DNA from: a virus
Direction: 5' to 3' (one strand)
IMG/VR virus record: IMGVR_UViG_3300044631_001108
Span: 1-53,067 of that record
Length of the DNA: 53,067 nucleotides
Shown: one piece after another, positions 36,460 to 44,406 of the stretch
How the letters are laid out: the number at the start of each line of letters is the position of its first letter
How positions within the stretch are numbered: position 1 is the stretch's first letter
Notes under the pieces: generated by a model
Seen by the model: only the letters and a program-made list of their open reading frames with translations
The model's database searches: none
What the model was told of the DNA's origin: nothing
Made by a program: the position numbers and the translations under genes

Positions 36460-37046
36460 GCCGAAAAGCCGAATTTCTCACTCCATTTGAAGCCAAGGAC
36501 ATTTCTGGTGATCGTGAGGTATCTCGCTTGAAGCTACTGTCTCCTTTTCGTGTGTATAGCGATGAGCTTGATGCCGAGTTCACCGTGCCAGAAGGCTTCG
36601 AGTTTGACGAATCCATCCCCGGCCCGCTGCAAGGCATTGTCCGTCCATTTGGCATGTCCAAACGTGGCGCGTGCGTCCATGACTGGTTGTATCAGAACCA
36701 CGGCTATCAGGCTGATGACGGCGCATTCGTTCCTGTCACCCGTGAGCAAGCCGATGCCGTTTACCGTGAGATGCTCCTAGCTAAAGGCACTCCCGTGTGG
36801 CGTGCAAACATCCGCTGGTTTGCCTTGCGAATCGGCGGCTGGCTGGCATGGCGCAATGCTGTGGCAGTGGTCGCTATGATGCTCGCCTCTTGCGCTAACG
36901 ACATTGCTGGCCTGTCACGCGATGAGCGTCTAGCCATCTATGGCACTGTGGCAACCGTTGCAGGACAGCCAGAAATCGCTTCCATAGCCTACGGACTGCG
37001 TAGGAATCTTTCTTCTGCAAAAGCACCAAAAAACATATCACCATGA
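36456..37046 (+). CDS. DUF1353 protein with C-terminal membrane/lipobox-like tail
   Basis: 196 aa. The first 110 residues match DUF1353: FTVPEGFEFDESIPGPLQGI, CVHDWLYQNHG and a helix ending YREML. A C-terminal extension holds a hydrophobic stretch and a lipobox-like VVAMMLASCAND (about 150-160), reminiscent of Rz1-type spanin lipoproteins but internal. DUF1353 genes are often near phage lysis genes. The lipobox would need an internal start to function. Confidence 0.7.
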   Translation: MSRKAEFLTPFEAKDISGDREVSRLKLLSPFRVYSDELDAEFTVPEGFEFDESIPGPLQGIVRPFGMSKRGACVHDWLYQNHGYQADDGAFVPVTREQADAVYREMLLAKGTPVWRANIRWFALRIGGWLAWRNAVAVVAMMLASCANDIAGLSRDERLAIYGTVATVAGQPEIASIAYGLRRNLSSAKAPKNISP

Positions 37047-37129
37047 CGGGATTTATACTAGGAATCATCGGCATAGCTGCATGCGTTGCGGTGGTCATGA
37101 GTATTTTTTACTTGATAAACCGCCTTTAG
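37043..37129 (+). CDS. 28-aa membrane peptide
   Basis: ATG at 37043 overlaps the DUF1353 stop (ATGA). Almost entirely one membrane helix (TGFILGIIGIAACVAVVMSI) with a short FYLINRL tail. A holin- or pinholin-like role is possible. A TTGGGG-type hairpin and AAGGA ribosome site follow for the next gene. Confidence 0.5.
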   Translation: MTGFILGIIGIAACVAVVMSIFYLINRL

Positions 37130-37166
37130 GTAGCTTACAGTTGGGTTACCCCAAGGAACTCATACG

Positions 37167-39179
37167 ATGAAAAACTGGTCAACTGCCGTTCACGAGAGTC
37201 AGGAAATCCGACACAAAAAGACTGTTTCTGACTTTGAAGCCGAGAGGAAGAATCTTCTTTCTGTCATCTCCGAAAAAGATCACCAGTTAAACATCGCCCT
37301 TGGCATCAGTGGTGAAAAGCCAACGGTATCCAAGATCAAAGCTGCAAAAGAAATGGACGCGGAGGCCACGTTCGTTGCAGTCGCTTCAGACTGGCATGTG
37401 GAGGAGACGGTTGAAGGCAAGACCATCAACAACCTCAACGAGTTCAATCTCGACATTGCCGAACAGCGCATCAACCGCTTCTGGAACTCGATTGTCCGCA
37501 TGGCTCAAATCCAGCGTCACGGTGCCAAAATTGACCGCCTAGTTCTTGTTTTGGGCGGCGACTTGATGACGGGCTATATCCATGAGGAGTTGATGGAGAA
37601 CAACGCTCTATCGCCAACGCAGACGGTGTTGTGGCTTCAAGATCAAATCGCCAGCGGAGTTGAATTGCTGTCGAAGCACTTTGGCGAAGTGGTGATTCCC
37701 TGTGTGTACGGAAATCATGGTCGCAACACCCGCAAACCTCGCCATGCCACAGGTGCGGCAAATTCCTACGAGTGGATGCTCTACAAGACGATGGCGAAGC
37801 ATCTTGGAAGCAAGGCTGAATGGCATGTGTCAGATGGTTATCACCTTCTTCTCGACCTCTACGGCAAGACTCTGCGCATTCACCACGGCGACGGCTTGCA
37901 GTATCAAGGTGGCATCGGTGGACTGACAATCCCCGTGGAAAAGGCCATCGCGTCTTGGAACAAAGGCGTTCCCGCAGACCTCGACATTTTTGGTCACTGG
38001 CATCAATCGCAGCAAAACCCCAAGTGGATTTGTAACGGGTGTTTTACTGGCGACGCTCGCGTAATGACACCTTTTGGTTTTAAGGAAATCAGAACTATTC
38101 AAGTTGGCGACAAAGTTTTTGCCCATGATGGGTCGATTCAGGAAGTTGAAAACACAACTACCCGTAAATCAACTGAGGGCCTGATTGAATTTAGGGCAAA
38201 AGGACTGCCTCATTTTGTGCGATGCACGCCAAATCATGAGATTTTTGCAATTAAGGGGGAGTCCTTGAGGAGAGAAAGGCTAAGTAGGTGTCACACATTT
38301 CCAAAGTTAGAAAAACCAAAATGGATTGCGGCTGAATATCTTTCCGAGGGTGATTGGGTGTTAACTCCACAATTGCAAGGCACTTTGGAGTATGATAAAG
38401 ATGTTCTTTGGGCAATGGGTTTGTTTTTGGCAGAAGGTCATGCCACAATTGATGCAGGAAAAGACAAGCGTGTAAATAAGATCAATTTTTCTATGCATCT
38501 AAAAGAAGTTCCAACTTTAGAAAGAGCAAAGTCCATTTTAGACAAGTTGTGGAATAAAAGCGGTCGCATTTTTACAAATCCAGCTAAAACAGGATCGGGT
38601 CTGGAATACCATGGCAAAGAAATAGCTCTTGAATGGAGGAATCTTTTTGGACATACTTGCTATTGTAAAAATGTTCCATCGTTCTTCTTTGACTTAACCA
38701 AGGAATGTCGAGAGGCTGTTATTGATGGATGGTATGAAGGAGACGGTCACAAAGGACATTTAAAAGGCGGAACAACTGCTTCTAAGCAGTTAGCGTGGGC
38801 TTTGCAATGGATGTCTGTTGGCACAAAATATGAAACGGCTTTGTATTTAAGGCATAAACGACCCAAAGGAGGCCCCAAGGGGGAATGTGAGTCTTACCAT
38901 ATTAGCTTTGTGAAGGGGCAAGACGTTGCGTGGGTTGATGGAATGCGATTTGTTAGATTGGACTATCGCGGCAGAGTCAATGACGTTGAGGATGTATTTG
39001 ATTTACAAGTCTCCGGCCCTCACACCTATAACGTTAATGGCATAGGAGTTCATAATTCGCTCATTGGCTACAACGCTTATTCGGTTGTCATCAAAGCTCC
39101 CTATGAGCCTCCGTCGCAAACGGGCTTCATTTTCGACAAACGATACGGCAGAACAATCACGTTCCCGATCTTTGTCTAA
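37167..39179 (+). CDS. Metallophosphoesterase carrying an intein
   Basis: 670-aa precursor, 331 aa after splicing. Calcineurin-like metal motifs in order: SDWHVEE (D75, H77), LGGDLMTG (D132), YGNHGRN (N183, H184), IHHGDG (H239/H240) and FGHWHQS (H277, H279). The intein (292-630) is 13 residues after the last metal motif. An N-terminal charged helix (1-60) precedes the enzyme. Such phage enzymes can act as nucleases or phosphatases; the substrate is unknown. Ribosome site AAGGA 9 nt before the ATG. Confidence 0.92.
   Translation: MKNWSTAVHESQEIRHKKTVSDFEAERKNLLSVISEKDHQLNIALGISGEKPTVSKIKAAKEMDAEATFVAVASDWHVEETVEGKTINNLNEFNLDIAEQRINRFWNSIVRMAQIQRHGAKIDRLVLVLGGDLMTGYIHEELMENNALSPTQTVLWLQDQIASGVELLSKHFGEVVIPCVYGNHGRNTRKPRHATGAANSYEWMLYKTMAKHLGSKAEWHVSDGYHLLLDLYGKTLRIHHGDGLQYQGGIGGLTIPVEKAIASWNKGVPADLDIFGHWHQSQQNPKWICNGCFTGDARVMTPFGFKEIRTIQVGDKVFAHDGSIQEVENTTTRKSTEGLIEFRAKGLPHFVRCTPNHEIFAIKGESLRRERLSRCHTFPKLEKPKWIAAEYLSEGDWVLTPQLQGTLEYDKDVLWAMGLFLAEGHATIDAGKDKRVNKINFSMHLKEVPTLERAKSILDKLWNKSGRIFTNPAKTGSGLEYHGKEIALEWRNLFGHTCYCKNVPSFFFDLTKECREAVIDGWYEGDGHKGHLKGGTTASKQLAWALQWMSVGTKYETALYLRHKRPKGGPKGECESYHISFVKGQDVAWVDGMRFVRLDYRGRVNDVEDVFDLQVSGPHTYNVNGIGVHNSLIGYNAYSVVIKAPYEPPSQTGFIFDKRYGRTITFPIFV
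38040..39056 (+). mobile_element. LAGLIDADG intein in the phosphoesterase
   Basis: 339 residues (292-630). Block A CFTGDARVMTPFGFKEIRTI, block B CTPNHEIFAI, two LAGLIDADG helices (LWAMGLFLAEGHAT, AVIDGWYEGDGHKG), block F VFDLQVSGPHTYNVNGIGVH and the canonical HN end followed by Ser. Markedly AT-richer than the host exteins, so a recent arrival. Unrelated in sequence to the intein at 28236-29141. Confidence 0.96.
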
Positions 39180-39196
39180 AACCAAAGCAAACACAC

Positions 39197-39574
39197 ATGA
39201 ACTGGCAAAAAGCAATCGACAAGATCAATCAGGACAAATACAAAATCCCTGCTGGATGGGATTCCAAAGAGAAGATAGCACAAGAGCTTCAATGCTCTCC
39301 AGACCGGGTTCACGACCTGCTCAAAAGCGGCATCGCATCAGGAGCGTTTGAAAGCCAAGAGTTTCCCGTGTGGGACGCCAAGAGAAGGCTGACAGTCAGG
39401 ATTCGATGCTATCGTCAGCGGGTTGACGAAAACTCGCCAGCGCCAACAAACGATTTGAACGCCAAGATCGCGGCCTCCATTCGTCGCAATCCAAAGCACT
39501 CGGATGCTGATATTGCGAAGAACTTCCGTGGTGCCACAAAGGCAATGGTAGCAGCCGTTCGCGCAACCCTGTGA
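39197..39574 (+). CDS. HTH-containing unknown protein, 125 aa
   Basis: N-terminal helix-turn-helix (SKEKIAQELQCSPDRVHDLL) with a wing-like RRLTVRIRCYRQ, and a second HTH-like end (SDADIAKNFRGATKAMVAAV). Probably DNA-binding. GTGA overlap with the next gene. Confidence 0.6.
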   Translation: MNWQKAIDKINQDKYKIPAGWDSKEKIAQELQCSPDRVHDLLKSGIASGAFESQEFPVWDAKRRLTVRIRCYRQRVDENSPAPTNDLNAKIAASIRRNPKHSDADIAKNFRGATKAMVAAVRATL

Positions 39575-39828
39575 AAGCCGAGTCCATCACCGTTCTAAAG
39601 CGCAAGCTCGGGCGTCACAAGGCGCTTGGGCTTGCGCACGGTAATGGAAAGATCGAGATAGATGAGCGCCTTCGTGGAAGGCATCACCTGTGCATTCTCA
39701 TCCATGAGTTCCTGCACGAATGGGAATGGGCGCTTCCAGAAGAGGTTGTGGACAAATTATCCAGAGACTTGTCAAAGTTCCTCCACAAGCACAACGCCAG
39801 AATGATCGAGGAGGACAGTCAGCCGTGA
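39571..39828 (+). CDS. HExxH zinc-metallopeptidase-like protein, 85 aa
   Basis: GTG start overlapping the previous stop. LCILIHEFLHEWEWAL contains HEFLH, the zincin zinc-binding helix, within a very small protein similar to phage SprT- or ImmA-like minimal metalloproteases. Third ligand not obvious. Lies directly before the lysis genes. Confidence 0.6.
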   Translation: MKAESITVLKRKLGRHKALGLAHGNGKIEIDERLRGRHHLCILIHEFLHEWEWALPEEVVDKLSRDLSKFLHKHNARMIEEDSQP

Positions 39829-39926
39829 TCGAGGAGTTCTCCGCATTGCAAATTTCCGCCCTGACATTTATAGCCATCCTGCTACTCATTTGGGGGCTTG
39901 TAATCATCAACTCATCCAAGATATGA
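39825..39926 (+). CDS. 33-aa membrane peptide, candidate holin
   Basis: GTG start overlapping the previous stop, and stop overlapping the endolysin ATG (ATGA). MIEEFSAL is followed by one membrane helix (LTFIAILLLIWGLVII). Position just before a muralytic enzyme fits a small holin or pinholin, but the size is minimal. Confidence 0.55.
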   Translation: MIEEFSALQISALTFIAILLLIWGLVIINSSKI

Positions 39927-40417
39927 AACTCTCAGAAGCAATCGTAGAAATCGCCAAAAAGGAAATTGGAGTCACTGAAATCAACGGGTCAAATTGCGGC
40001 CCTCGCGTGAACGAATACAAAGCTGCCACTTGGCTTCCTGCCAATAAAGGCTGGCCTTGGTGCGCGGCGTTTGTCTGTTGGTGCGTTCGTGAAGCCCTGA
40101 CCATGACCGGCATCAAGGAAACCAAGACGTTCAAGCGTCCTCGCACGGCTGGCGCGTGGGATTTTGAAAACTGGAGTAAGGATCAGGACAACAGCACCAA
40201 CACCAAAAAGCCTCATCGCGGAGACATTCAGTCTGGTGACATTGTGATCTTCACCTTTAGCCATATCGGTATCGCTACGTCTGCGCCAGACAAGAATGGC
40301 AATGTGAGGACGTGTGAGGGGAATACAGACGGCGCAGGAAGCCGTGAAGGTGGTGCTGTTCTGGCTAAAACCCGTCACATTTCAAAGATTCGCAGCCGCA
40401 TTCGATTCACGATATGA
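39923..40417 (+). CDS. CHAP-type endolysin
   Basis: 164 aa. Starts IVEIAKKEIGVTEINGSNCG, then GWPWCAAFVCWCVREAL (C47 nucleophile) and IVIFTFSHIGIAT (H114), the Cys-His pair of CHAP amidohydrolase/peptidases that cleave peptidoglycan. No cell-wall binding domain or signal peptide, so it needs a holin. Coupled to a membrane peptide upstream. Confidence 0.88.
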   Translation: MKLSEAIVEIAKKEIGVTEINGSNCGPRVNEYKAATWLPANKGWPWCAAFVCWCVREALTMTGIKETKTFKRPRTAGAWDFENWSKDQDNSTNTKKPHRGDIQSGDIVIFTFSHIGIATSAPDKNGNVRTCEGNTDGAGSREGGAVLAKTRHISKIRSRIRFTI

Positions 40418-40611
40418 CCGACTGGGAAAAGATCGTCAATCACTTCGAGGCCACCGCAAAGTGCGTTCATGGCAACAACCCTCGCGTCTTTTACGAACCG
40501 GGGTGCCTTGTTGTGGAAACCAAAGGCAACTGCAAGTGTGAGCATTGGGATGGCGAGGGATTGCCGCTCACTCAAGTCTTGGCTGAGTGGCAGAAGCGGT
40601 TTACAACGTAG
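40414..40611 (+). CDS. Unknown 65-aa protein
   Basis: ATGA overlap with the endolysin. Contains FEATAKCVHGNNPRVFYEP and KGNCKCEHWDGEG; a Cys pair (CKC) may bind metal. It overlaps the convergent methyltransferase by 11 bases. Not recognised. Confidence 0.6.
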   Translation: MTDWEKIVNHFEATAKCVHGNNPRVFYEPGCLVVETKGNCKCEHWDGEGLPLTQVLAEWQKRFTT

Positions 40612-41098
40612 TCATTTTGCAATCCCCTGTCCAGCCTCGTTGGATATGAACAGCCCCTAGACTAAATCCAGTCTGAGGCCAAGGTTTCGGAGGTGTCGGA
40701 ACAAAAAGTATTTCGCGTATGCCAAACCCCGCCTCCTCCATGTCCCGAAGACGGGCTTTCATGAAGAAGGCGTTCACCAAGCAGAGAAACACGACGTTAT
40801 CGGAGCACTCCATGGACTTCTTGAGAAAGGCGCGGAGCTTTGACCACGGTGGGTTGGTGATTGTCCAGCAGACAGGCTCTTGACAAGAATTAAGAAAATC
40901 CAGCCCAACGTCGATCTCATACCACTCCACGAACCCGTTTGTAGCATAAGGTAGCATTGCGTCACTGAACGCTCCCCTTCCCTTGCAAGGGTCTAGCAGC
41001 ATGCCACTCGGATTGAAATGCGCCACAATCTGACGAGCCAGTTCAGGCGGGGTATAAACGCGGTCATTGCCGCCTTTGGGTGCAAGTGGTCTGCTCAT
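40601..41098 (-). CDS. Adenine-specific DNA methyltransferase-like protein
   Basis: 165 aa. Motif X region RVYTPPELARQIV, motif I LLDPCKGRGAF (34-43), motif IV TNPPW (81-85). This is the core of an N6-adenine methyltransferase lacking a large target-recognition domain. It may protect phage DNA from restriction or be an orphan marker. No restriction enzyme is nearby. It heads the small minus-strand cassette inside the plus-strand late region. Confidence 0.85.
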   Translation of the reverse strand: MSRPLAPKGGNDRVYTPPELARQIVAHFNPSGMLLDPCKGRGAFSDAMLPYATNGFVEWYEIDVGLDFLNSCQEPVCWTITNPPWSKLRAFLKKSMECSDNVVFLCLVNAFFMKARLRDMEEAGFGIREILFVPTPPKPWPQTGFSLGAVHIQRGWTGDCKMTTL

Positions 41099-41310
41099 TT
41101 CTTTTTAATCGTTTCACCAAACACCAGCGTTATTTTCGCCGGAACAATTTTCGGCACCTCTCTTGCCTCCTGCGGCACATTAAACGGCACCCGGTTCTTG
41201 ATGCTCCATGAATGGAACTCAGTAGGCAGCAGCACATCGCCCGTGCAAAGGCAGTGGCCTTCCCAAAGGCTGCGACCTGCTTTATGGCACTTGGGGCAGA
41301 GTTCTCTCAT
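41095..41310 (-). CDS. Small zinc-ribbon-like protein, 71 aa
   Basis: RELCPKCHKAGRSLWEGHCL (two Cys pairs, CPKC and CLC) then a basic C-terminus (ETIKKK). Coupled by ATGA to the methyltransferase and to the next gene. Unknown role. Confidence 0.6.
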   Translation of the reverse strand: MRELCPKCHKAGRSLWEGHCLCTGDVLLPTEFHSWSIKNRVPFNVPQEAREVPKIVPAKITLVFGETIKKK

Positions 41311-41543
41311 CCCGCAGGCATCTGGCTCTTGACCATGCTCGCCACAACATTGCGCACCGTGTTTTCATGGGCCGAAATTGCCTCCTCAAGCACTTTGGGA
41401 TCGAATGAGTAATTGGCAAACAGCATCCCGGCGCTAAACACCGCGCTGGACATGAGCATCTGCTTCACGTCGGCTTTGTGTTCTTGCGCCGCAAAGTCGG
41501 CTGCTGCGGTGATTTTTTCGGTGATTTCGGTCAAGTATTGCAT
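41307..41543 (-). CDS. Unknown 78-aa helical protein
   Basis: All-helical with a weak hydrophobic segment (LMSSAVFSAGMLFANYS). Its own promoter (41553-41581) has the -10 nine nt before the ATG. Not recognised. Confidence 0.6.
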   Translation of the reverse strand: MQYLTEITEKITAAADFAAQEHKADVKQMLMSSAVFSAGMLFANYSFDPKVLEEAISAHENTVRNVVASMVKSQMPAG

Positions 41544-41552
41544 GGTGAGGAA

Positions 41553-41581
41553 AGTTTACGCTTATTACAACTCAGAGTCAA
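41553..41581 (-). promoter_or_regulatory. Promoter TTGACT-N17-TAAACT, leaderless type
   Basis: -35 TTGACT (41576-41581), spacer ending GCG, -10 TAAACT (41553-41558), 9 nt to the ATG at 41543. It overlaps the end of the HAD gene. Confidence 0.6.
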
Positions 41582-41870
41582 CGCCGTCTTTCAGGATCAA
41601 TGTTTCCTGAATCACCCCCGGCATATCATCCACCCAAACGTCCACCTTGTAGCCAGCTTTGCGTGCAGATTGTTCTTTGAACATTCCTGCCGAGACAATA
41701 ATAGGAAGATCGTCGCTATCAATTTTGAGCCTCTTCAACTTTTCAGGCGGCTGCTCAGCGCCAGTGACAATAATGGTTGTCCATCCAGCCATGCGGAACT
41801 CACGAATCACCCTGTAAAACGTGTCAGGGTCTAGCGAAATGGTTCCGTCGATGTCAAATGCGATGGTCAT
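41565..41870 (-). CDS. HAD-like phosphatase, 101 aa
   Basis: MTIAFDIDGTI (D6, D8), TTIIVTGA (T36), a Lys in AGYKVDVWVDD region (K71) and DVWVDDMPGVIQ (D81, D82) complete the four HAD motifs. Compact, without a cap domain. The ATG at 41870 is preferred over a longer frame because the promoter sits just before it. Resembles phage nucleotidase-like HAD proteins. Confidence 0.85.
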   Translation of the reverse strand: MTIAFDIDGTISLDPDTFYRVIREFRMAGWTTIIVTGAEQPPEKLKRLKIDSDDLPIIVSAGMFKEQSARKAGYKVDVWVDDMPGVIQETLILKDGVDSEL

Positions 41871-41877
41871 GGTTTTA

Positions 41878-41906
41878 ACCTTACGCTTATTACAGCCATC
41901 AGTCAA
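41878..41906 (-). promoter_or_regulatory. Promoter TTGACT-N17-TAAGGT, leaderless type
   Basis: -35 TTGACT (41901-41906), spacer ending GCG, -10 TAAGGT (41878-41883), 7 nt to the HAD ATG at 41870. The -35 and spacer closely match those at 41553-41581 (both contain GTAATAAGCG), suggesting duplication. Confidence 0.7.
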
Positions 41907-41922
41907 CAAGCATCACAGAATC

Positions 41923-42111
41923 TCATTTTCCGGCGTGCTGATGCGAATCCATTCTTGGTAGGTTGCTTCTTTTGCCAAAACCATCAGCCTCAACAATCAC
42001 TTTGCGTTGGCTCAAAATCTTTGCCGCCATCTTTCTCATAAGCTCGCTTTCAGATTTCAGCAGTTTTTCGAGTGATTCGCTACTCATGGCGTTTAGGGTA
42101 AAGTTCTTCAT
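41923..42111 (-). CDS. Unknown 62-aa helical protein
   Basis: ATG at 42111 (MKNFTLNAMSSESL); an ATG at residue 9 is an alternative. Charged helices (LEKLLKSESELMRKMAAKIL). Downstream of the hairpin 42151-42181 on the minus strand. Not recognised. Confidence 0.5.
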   Translation of the reverse strand: MKNFTLNAMSSESLEKLLKSESELMRKMAAKILSQRKVIVEADGFGKRSNLPRMDSHQHAGK

Positions 42112-42150
42112 AAAGCTACTTTCAATGGGTTTCTCGGCGTTTTGGATGCA

Positions 42151-42181
42151 CACACAGACCCTTAGCAAAAGGGTCTGTGTG
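42151..42181 (-). terminator. 13-bp hairpin, probable bidirectional terminator
   Basis: Arms 42151-42163 and 42169-42181 are perfect complements with a 5-base loop. No long U-run. Confidence 0.55.
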
Positions 42182-42489
42182 CAGAGATACGATTCTTTCA
42201 ATTGGGAATCGACGCCCCATCAACACACCGATATTATCGGCTCCAGCTCGCGCAGCGGACAGCTTGCCTACGCTTATCTTCTTTCGTGGATTCTGGCAGA
42301 CTCCTTTCGGACTTCATTAAGCTAGCCCGGTCAGAACTAGCTCCGCTCCTTCACACACAGGCCCGTCAATACGATCTCCTGCTGCTACACGCCAAGCTAT
42401 TTAATGCTTGGAAAGGCGCAGGGCTGTCCTGCTTTGGCTCAAGAACTTATCTCAGCGTTTCCGGTGGACAGATGGTTCAGGAACATGAA

Positions 42490-42526
42490 AAAGCCCCGCT
42501 TCCGGGTGGCATGGAGGCGGGGCTTT
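42490..42526 (+). terminator. Rho-independent terminator
   Basis: Arms AAAGCCCCGC (42490-42499) and GCGGGGCTTT (42517-42526), T-rich on both outer flanks, so bidirectional. Confidence 0.7.
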
Positions 42527-42644
42527 CTACTTTGGGATTGCCGAATTGCTTCGGTGCCACCCAAAGCATGCTCTTTCAAGCTGGACAAATCTTATTCCCT
42601 TGCGCCCGCCCTTGCAAGTGATATTCTCAGCAAACCCACATTTT

Positions 42645-43358
42645 ATGGCGCAAGACGTTTATCTCATTCGGCGAACAGCCAATCCCCGTTCCGTCAAATA
42701 CTCAGCCGTCACCGAAGTCGTTCTCTCAGGATTGAGAACGGCTTACGCGGCTGTCACGGGCGTTTCTGCTACCGGCGTAGTCACCATCACGGGTTCTACG
42801 ATGGCAGACGGGATGCAGGTGATTTTCACCAGCTTGACGGGCGGTTCCAGCCTTTCTACCGGGGTGGCCTATTTCGCCATCAATTCCAGCGGGGCAACCT
42901 GCAAGCTGGCTACAACAGAAGGTGGCACGGCAATCGCTCTTGGCAGCAATATCACGGCTGGATCGGCAATCGTGGTCAACCCTCAGTTCCGCGTGTGGTC
43001 TAGCGAGTTTAGGGACGTTTTTACGGGCCTTGGGGTTCAGGGCGCTGTCTCGGCAGGATCAAGCGGCGGAAGCTCCTACAACGCTACTCTTGGCGCTCCA
43101 CAGGGTTTTGGCATCTACGCAGACCCGAATGCGGCTATCACTGGCTCGCTGGTGACAAGTGGCGTTGGTTTTGACGGCTACCTTGAAGGCACCCCTAAAG
43201 CCACGGTTTCTGACGACGTTGGGCATTACCCCCTCCGCCAGACCCTCGTAAACCGCACTTTCTGGATTTTTGACCGTGGTGCCTCTGTCGCACCTCGCTA
43301 CCTCTACGCCGAATATCAGGCAGGTGATGTTATCGCCGACAATGCTCCAACGCAATAA
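42645..43358 (+). CDS. Probable tail/structural protein, 237 aa
   Basis: Begins MAQDVYLIRRTANPRSVKYS. Residues 35-115 are Gly/Ser/Thr beta repeats (VTITGSTMADGMQVIFTSLT, STGVAYFAINSSGATCKLA), like beta domains of tail or adhesion proteins. The second half has PQGFGIYADPNAAI. Its stop overlaps the next start by one base. Exact role unknown. Confidence 0.6.
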   Translation: MAQDVYLIRRTANPRSVKYSAVTEVVLSGLRTAYAAVTGVSATGVVTITGSTMADGMQVIFTSLTGGSSLSTGVAYFAINSSGATCKLATTEGGTAIALGSNITAGSAIVVNPQFRVWSSEFRDVFTGLGVQGAVSAGSSGGSSYNATLGAPQGFGIYADPNAAITGSLVTSGVGFDGYLEGTPKATVSDDVGHYPLRQTLVNRTFWIFDRGASVAPRYLYAEYQAGDVIADNAPTQ

Positions 43359-44197
43359 TGGCCTCTGACTTCCAGATACTTCCAACACCGAATCCAGAGG
43401 AGTTTTCTTTCTCTGTGCGGGTTCCTGACCGCAAGATCAACACGGGGCTGCTGCTTAAGCCCGGTAGCACGCTTGTTTCTGCGCAGACGGCGTTCAGAAC
43501 TGGCGGAACGGCCACAACCTATGCCGAGTTCCTATGGGCCGTAAATCAAGAGCGTGTAGCAGATGGGTTCGCCAACTACGTCTATCTCAAATGTGAGAAA
43601 AGTGGCGCGGATTACGTCACGTTCTTCTTTGGTAAGGCAAGGACTACGGACGAGCGCAATACACCCTTCTCTGTCTATCGGGATAATCGACAATACACTT
43701 GGCCCTCGGTGCTGGAAGACCTGTACATTGTTAGTTCCACCGTGGCGCAGTATATCAACAACGGCACCAGCGTCACCTCAACGCCGCGCTACATCCCAAA
43801 ATACAAGTTCCGCCCTGCCGTCAGCTACAACAGCAGGATCATCGTTCGGCAATACCTGTCCGAAGTTCCTTGGCCCGATGGTGCCTTGGAGCATGAGCAG
43901 CCCGTTCCGACTGACATCAACGCTGACTTTATCGGCCTGAATATCAATTTTGAGAGGTGCCTGCATGACACGGCCAGATTCCGTGAACTGGTGCCGGGTG
44001 CTCAAATCGTCTATGGCGCTGGCATCGTAAATCCTCCGCTGGACAGGTCGCTGAACGGCCAGATTTTCCCTGCCACGAATTTCACCGATTGGGCTGATTT
44101 CTACATCGAGGACAGGCAGCAGCAGGTCAACGGCTTGTGGCTGCGTGAATCCGTTCAAATCTTTCCGCCGCCGACACCAGAAGCCATCATCCGATGA
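43358..44197 (+). CDS. Probable tail/structural protein, 279 aa
   Basis: Starts FQILPTPNPEEFSFSVRVPD. Pro/Tyr/Arg-rich with IPKYKFRPAVSYNSRIIVRQ, YLSEVPWP and a FYIEDRQQQVNGLWLRESVQ end. Gene order beside the previous structural gene suggests a virion part (tail or head-tail). Not recognised by family. Confidence 0.6.
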   Translation: MASDFQILPTPNPEEFSFSVRVPDRKINTGLLLKPGSTLVSAQTAFRTGGTATTYAEFLWAVNQERVADGFANYVYLKCEKSGADYVTFFFGKARTTDERNTPFSVYRDNRQYTWPSVLEDLYIVSSTVAQYINNGTSVTSTPRYIPKYKFRPAVSYNSRIIVRQYLSEVPWPDGALEHEQPVPTDINADFIGLNINFERCLHDTARFRELVPGAQIVYGAGIVNPPLDRSLNGQIFPATNFTDWADFYIEDRQQQVNGLWLRESVQIFPPPTPEAIIR

Positions 44198-44373
44198 TTA
44201 CGACTGTCCAAGGAGACTTCAAGCCTGCCAATAGCCCGTTTGCCATGCGCCCGTGGACGTGGGGATATGCAGGCGTTGGAGTGGATGTCAGCCGGGATGG
44301 AAACACCACGGTAATCGGCACCCTTCCATCAAAGCGGGTGACTGTTCAGAGCTTCACATACGTTCCTGCTTGA
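44194..44373 (+). CDS. Unknown 59-aa protein
   Basis: ATGA overlap with the previous gene. Small beta-rich protein (MITTVQGDFKPANSPFAM, VDVSRDGNTTVIGTLPSKRV). Its stop overlaps the promoter of the sugar island. Not recognised. Confidence 0.6.
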   Translation: MITTVQGDFKPANSPFAMRPWTWGYAGVGVDVSRDGNTTVIGTLPSKRVTVQSFTYVPA

Positions 44374-44398
44374 TTTGCTCGCAAGATAACCGTAAGGT
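44370..44398 (+). promoter_or_regulatory. Promoter TTGATT-N17-TAAGGT, leaderless type
   Basis: -35 TTGATT (44370-44375), spacer ending CCG, -10 TAAGGT (44393-44398), 8 nt to the ATG at 44407. Plus-strand member of the family; controls the sugar island. Confidence 0.7.
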
Positions 44399-44406
44399 TG
44401 TCAGAC

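Larger units (their letters stand above)
42112..42644. other. Gene-poor region with two strong hairpins
   Basis: About 530 bases. A 13-bp perfect hairpin at 42151-42181 (ACACAGACCCTT arms) and a terminator at 42490-42526 bound it. A plus-strand frame (42202-42621) runs through the terminator, has no recognisable domain, and is probably not a gene. A TTGCGC-N16-TATTCT element (42599-42626) may serve the gene at 42645. No tRNA found. Confidence 0.4.

Noticed and set aside
42202-42621. 139-aa plus-strand open frame
   Set aside because: Runs through a strong terminator, has no domain, ribosome site or coupling to neighbours.
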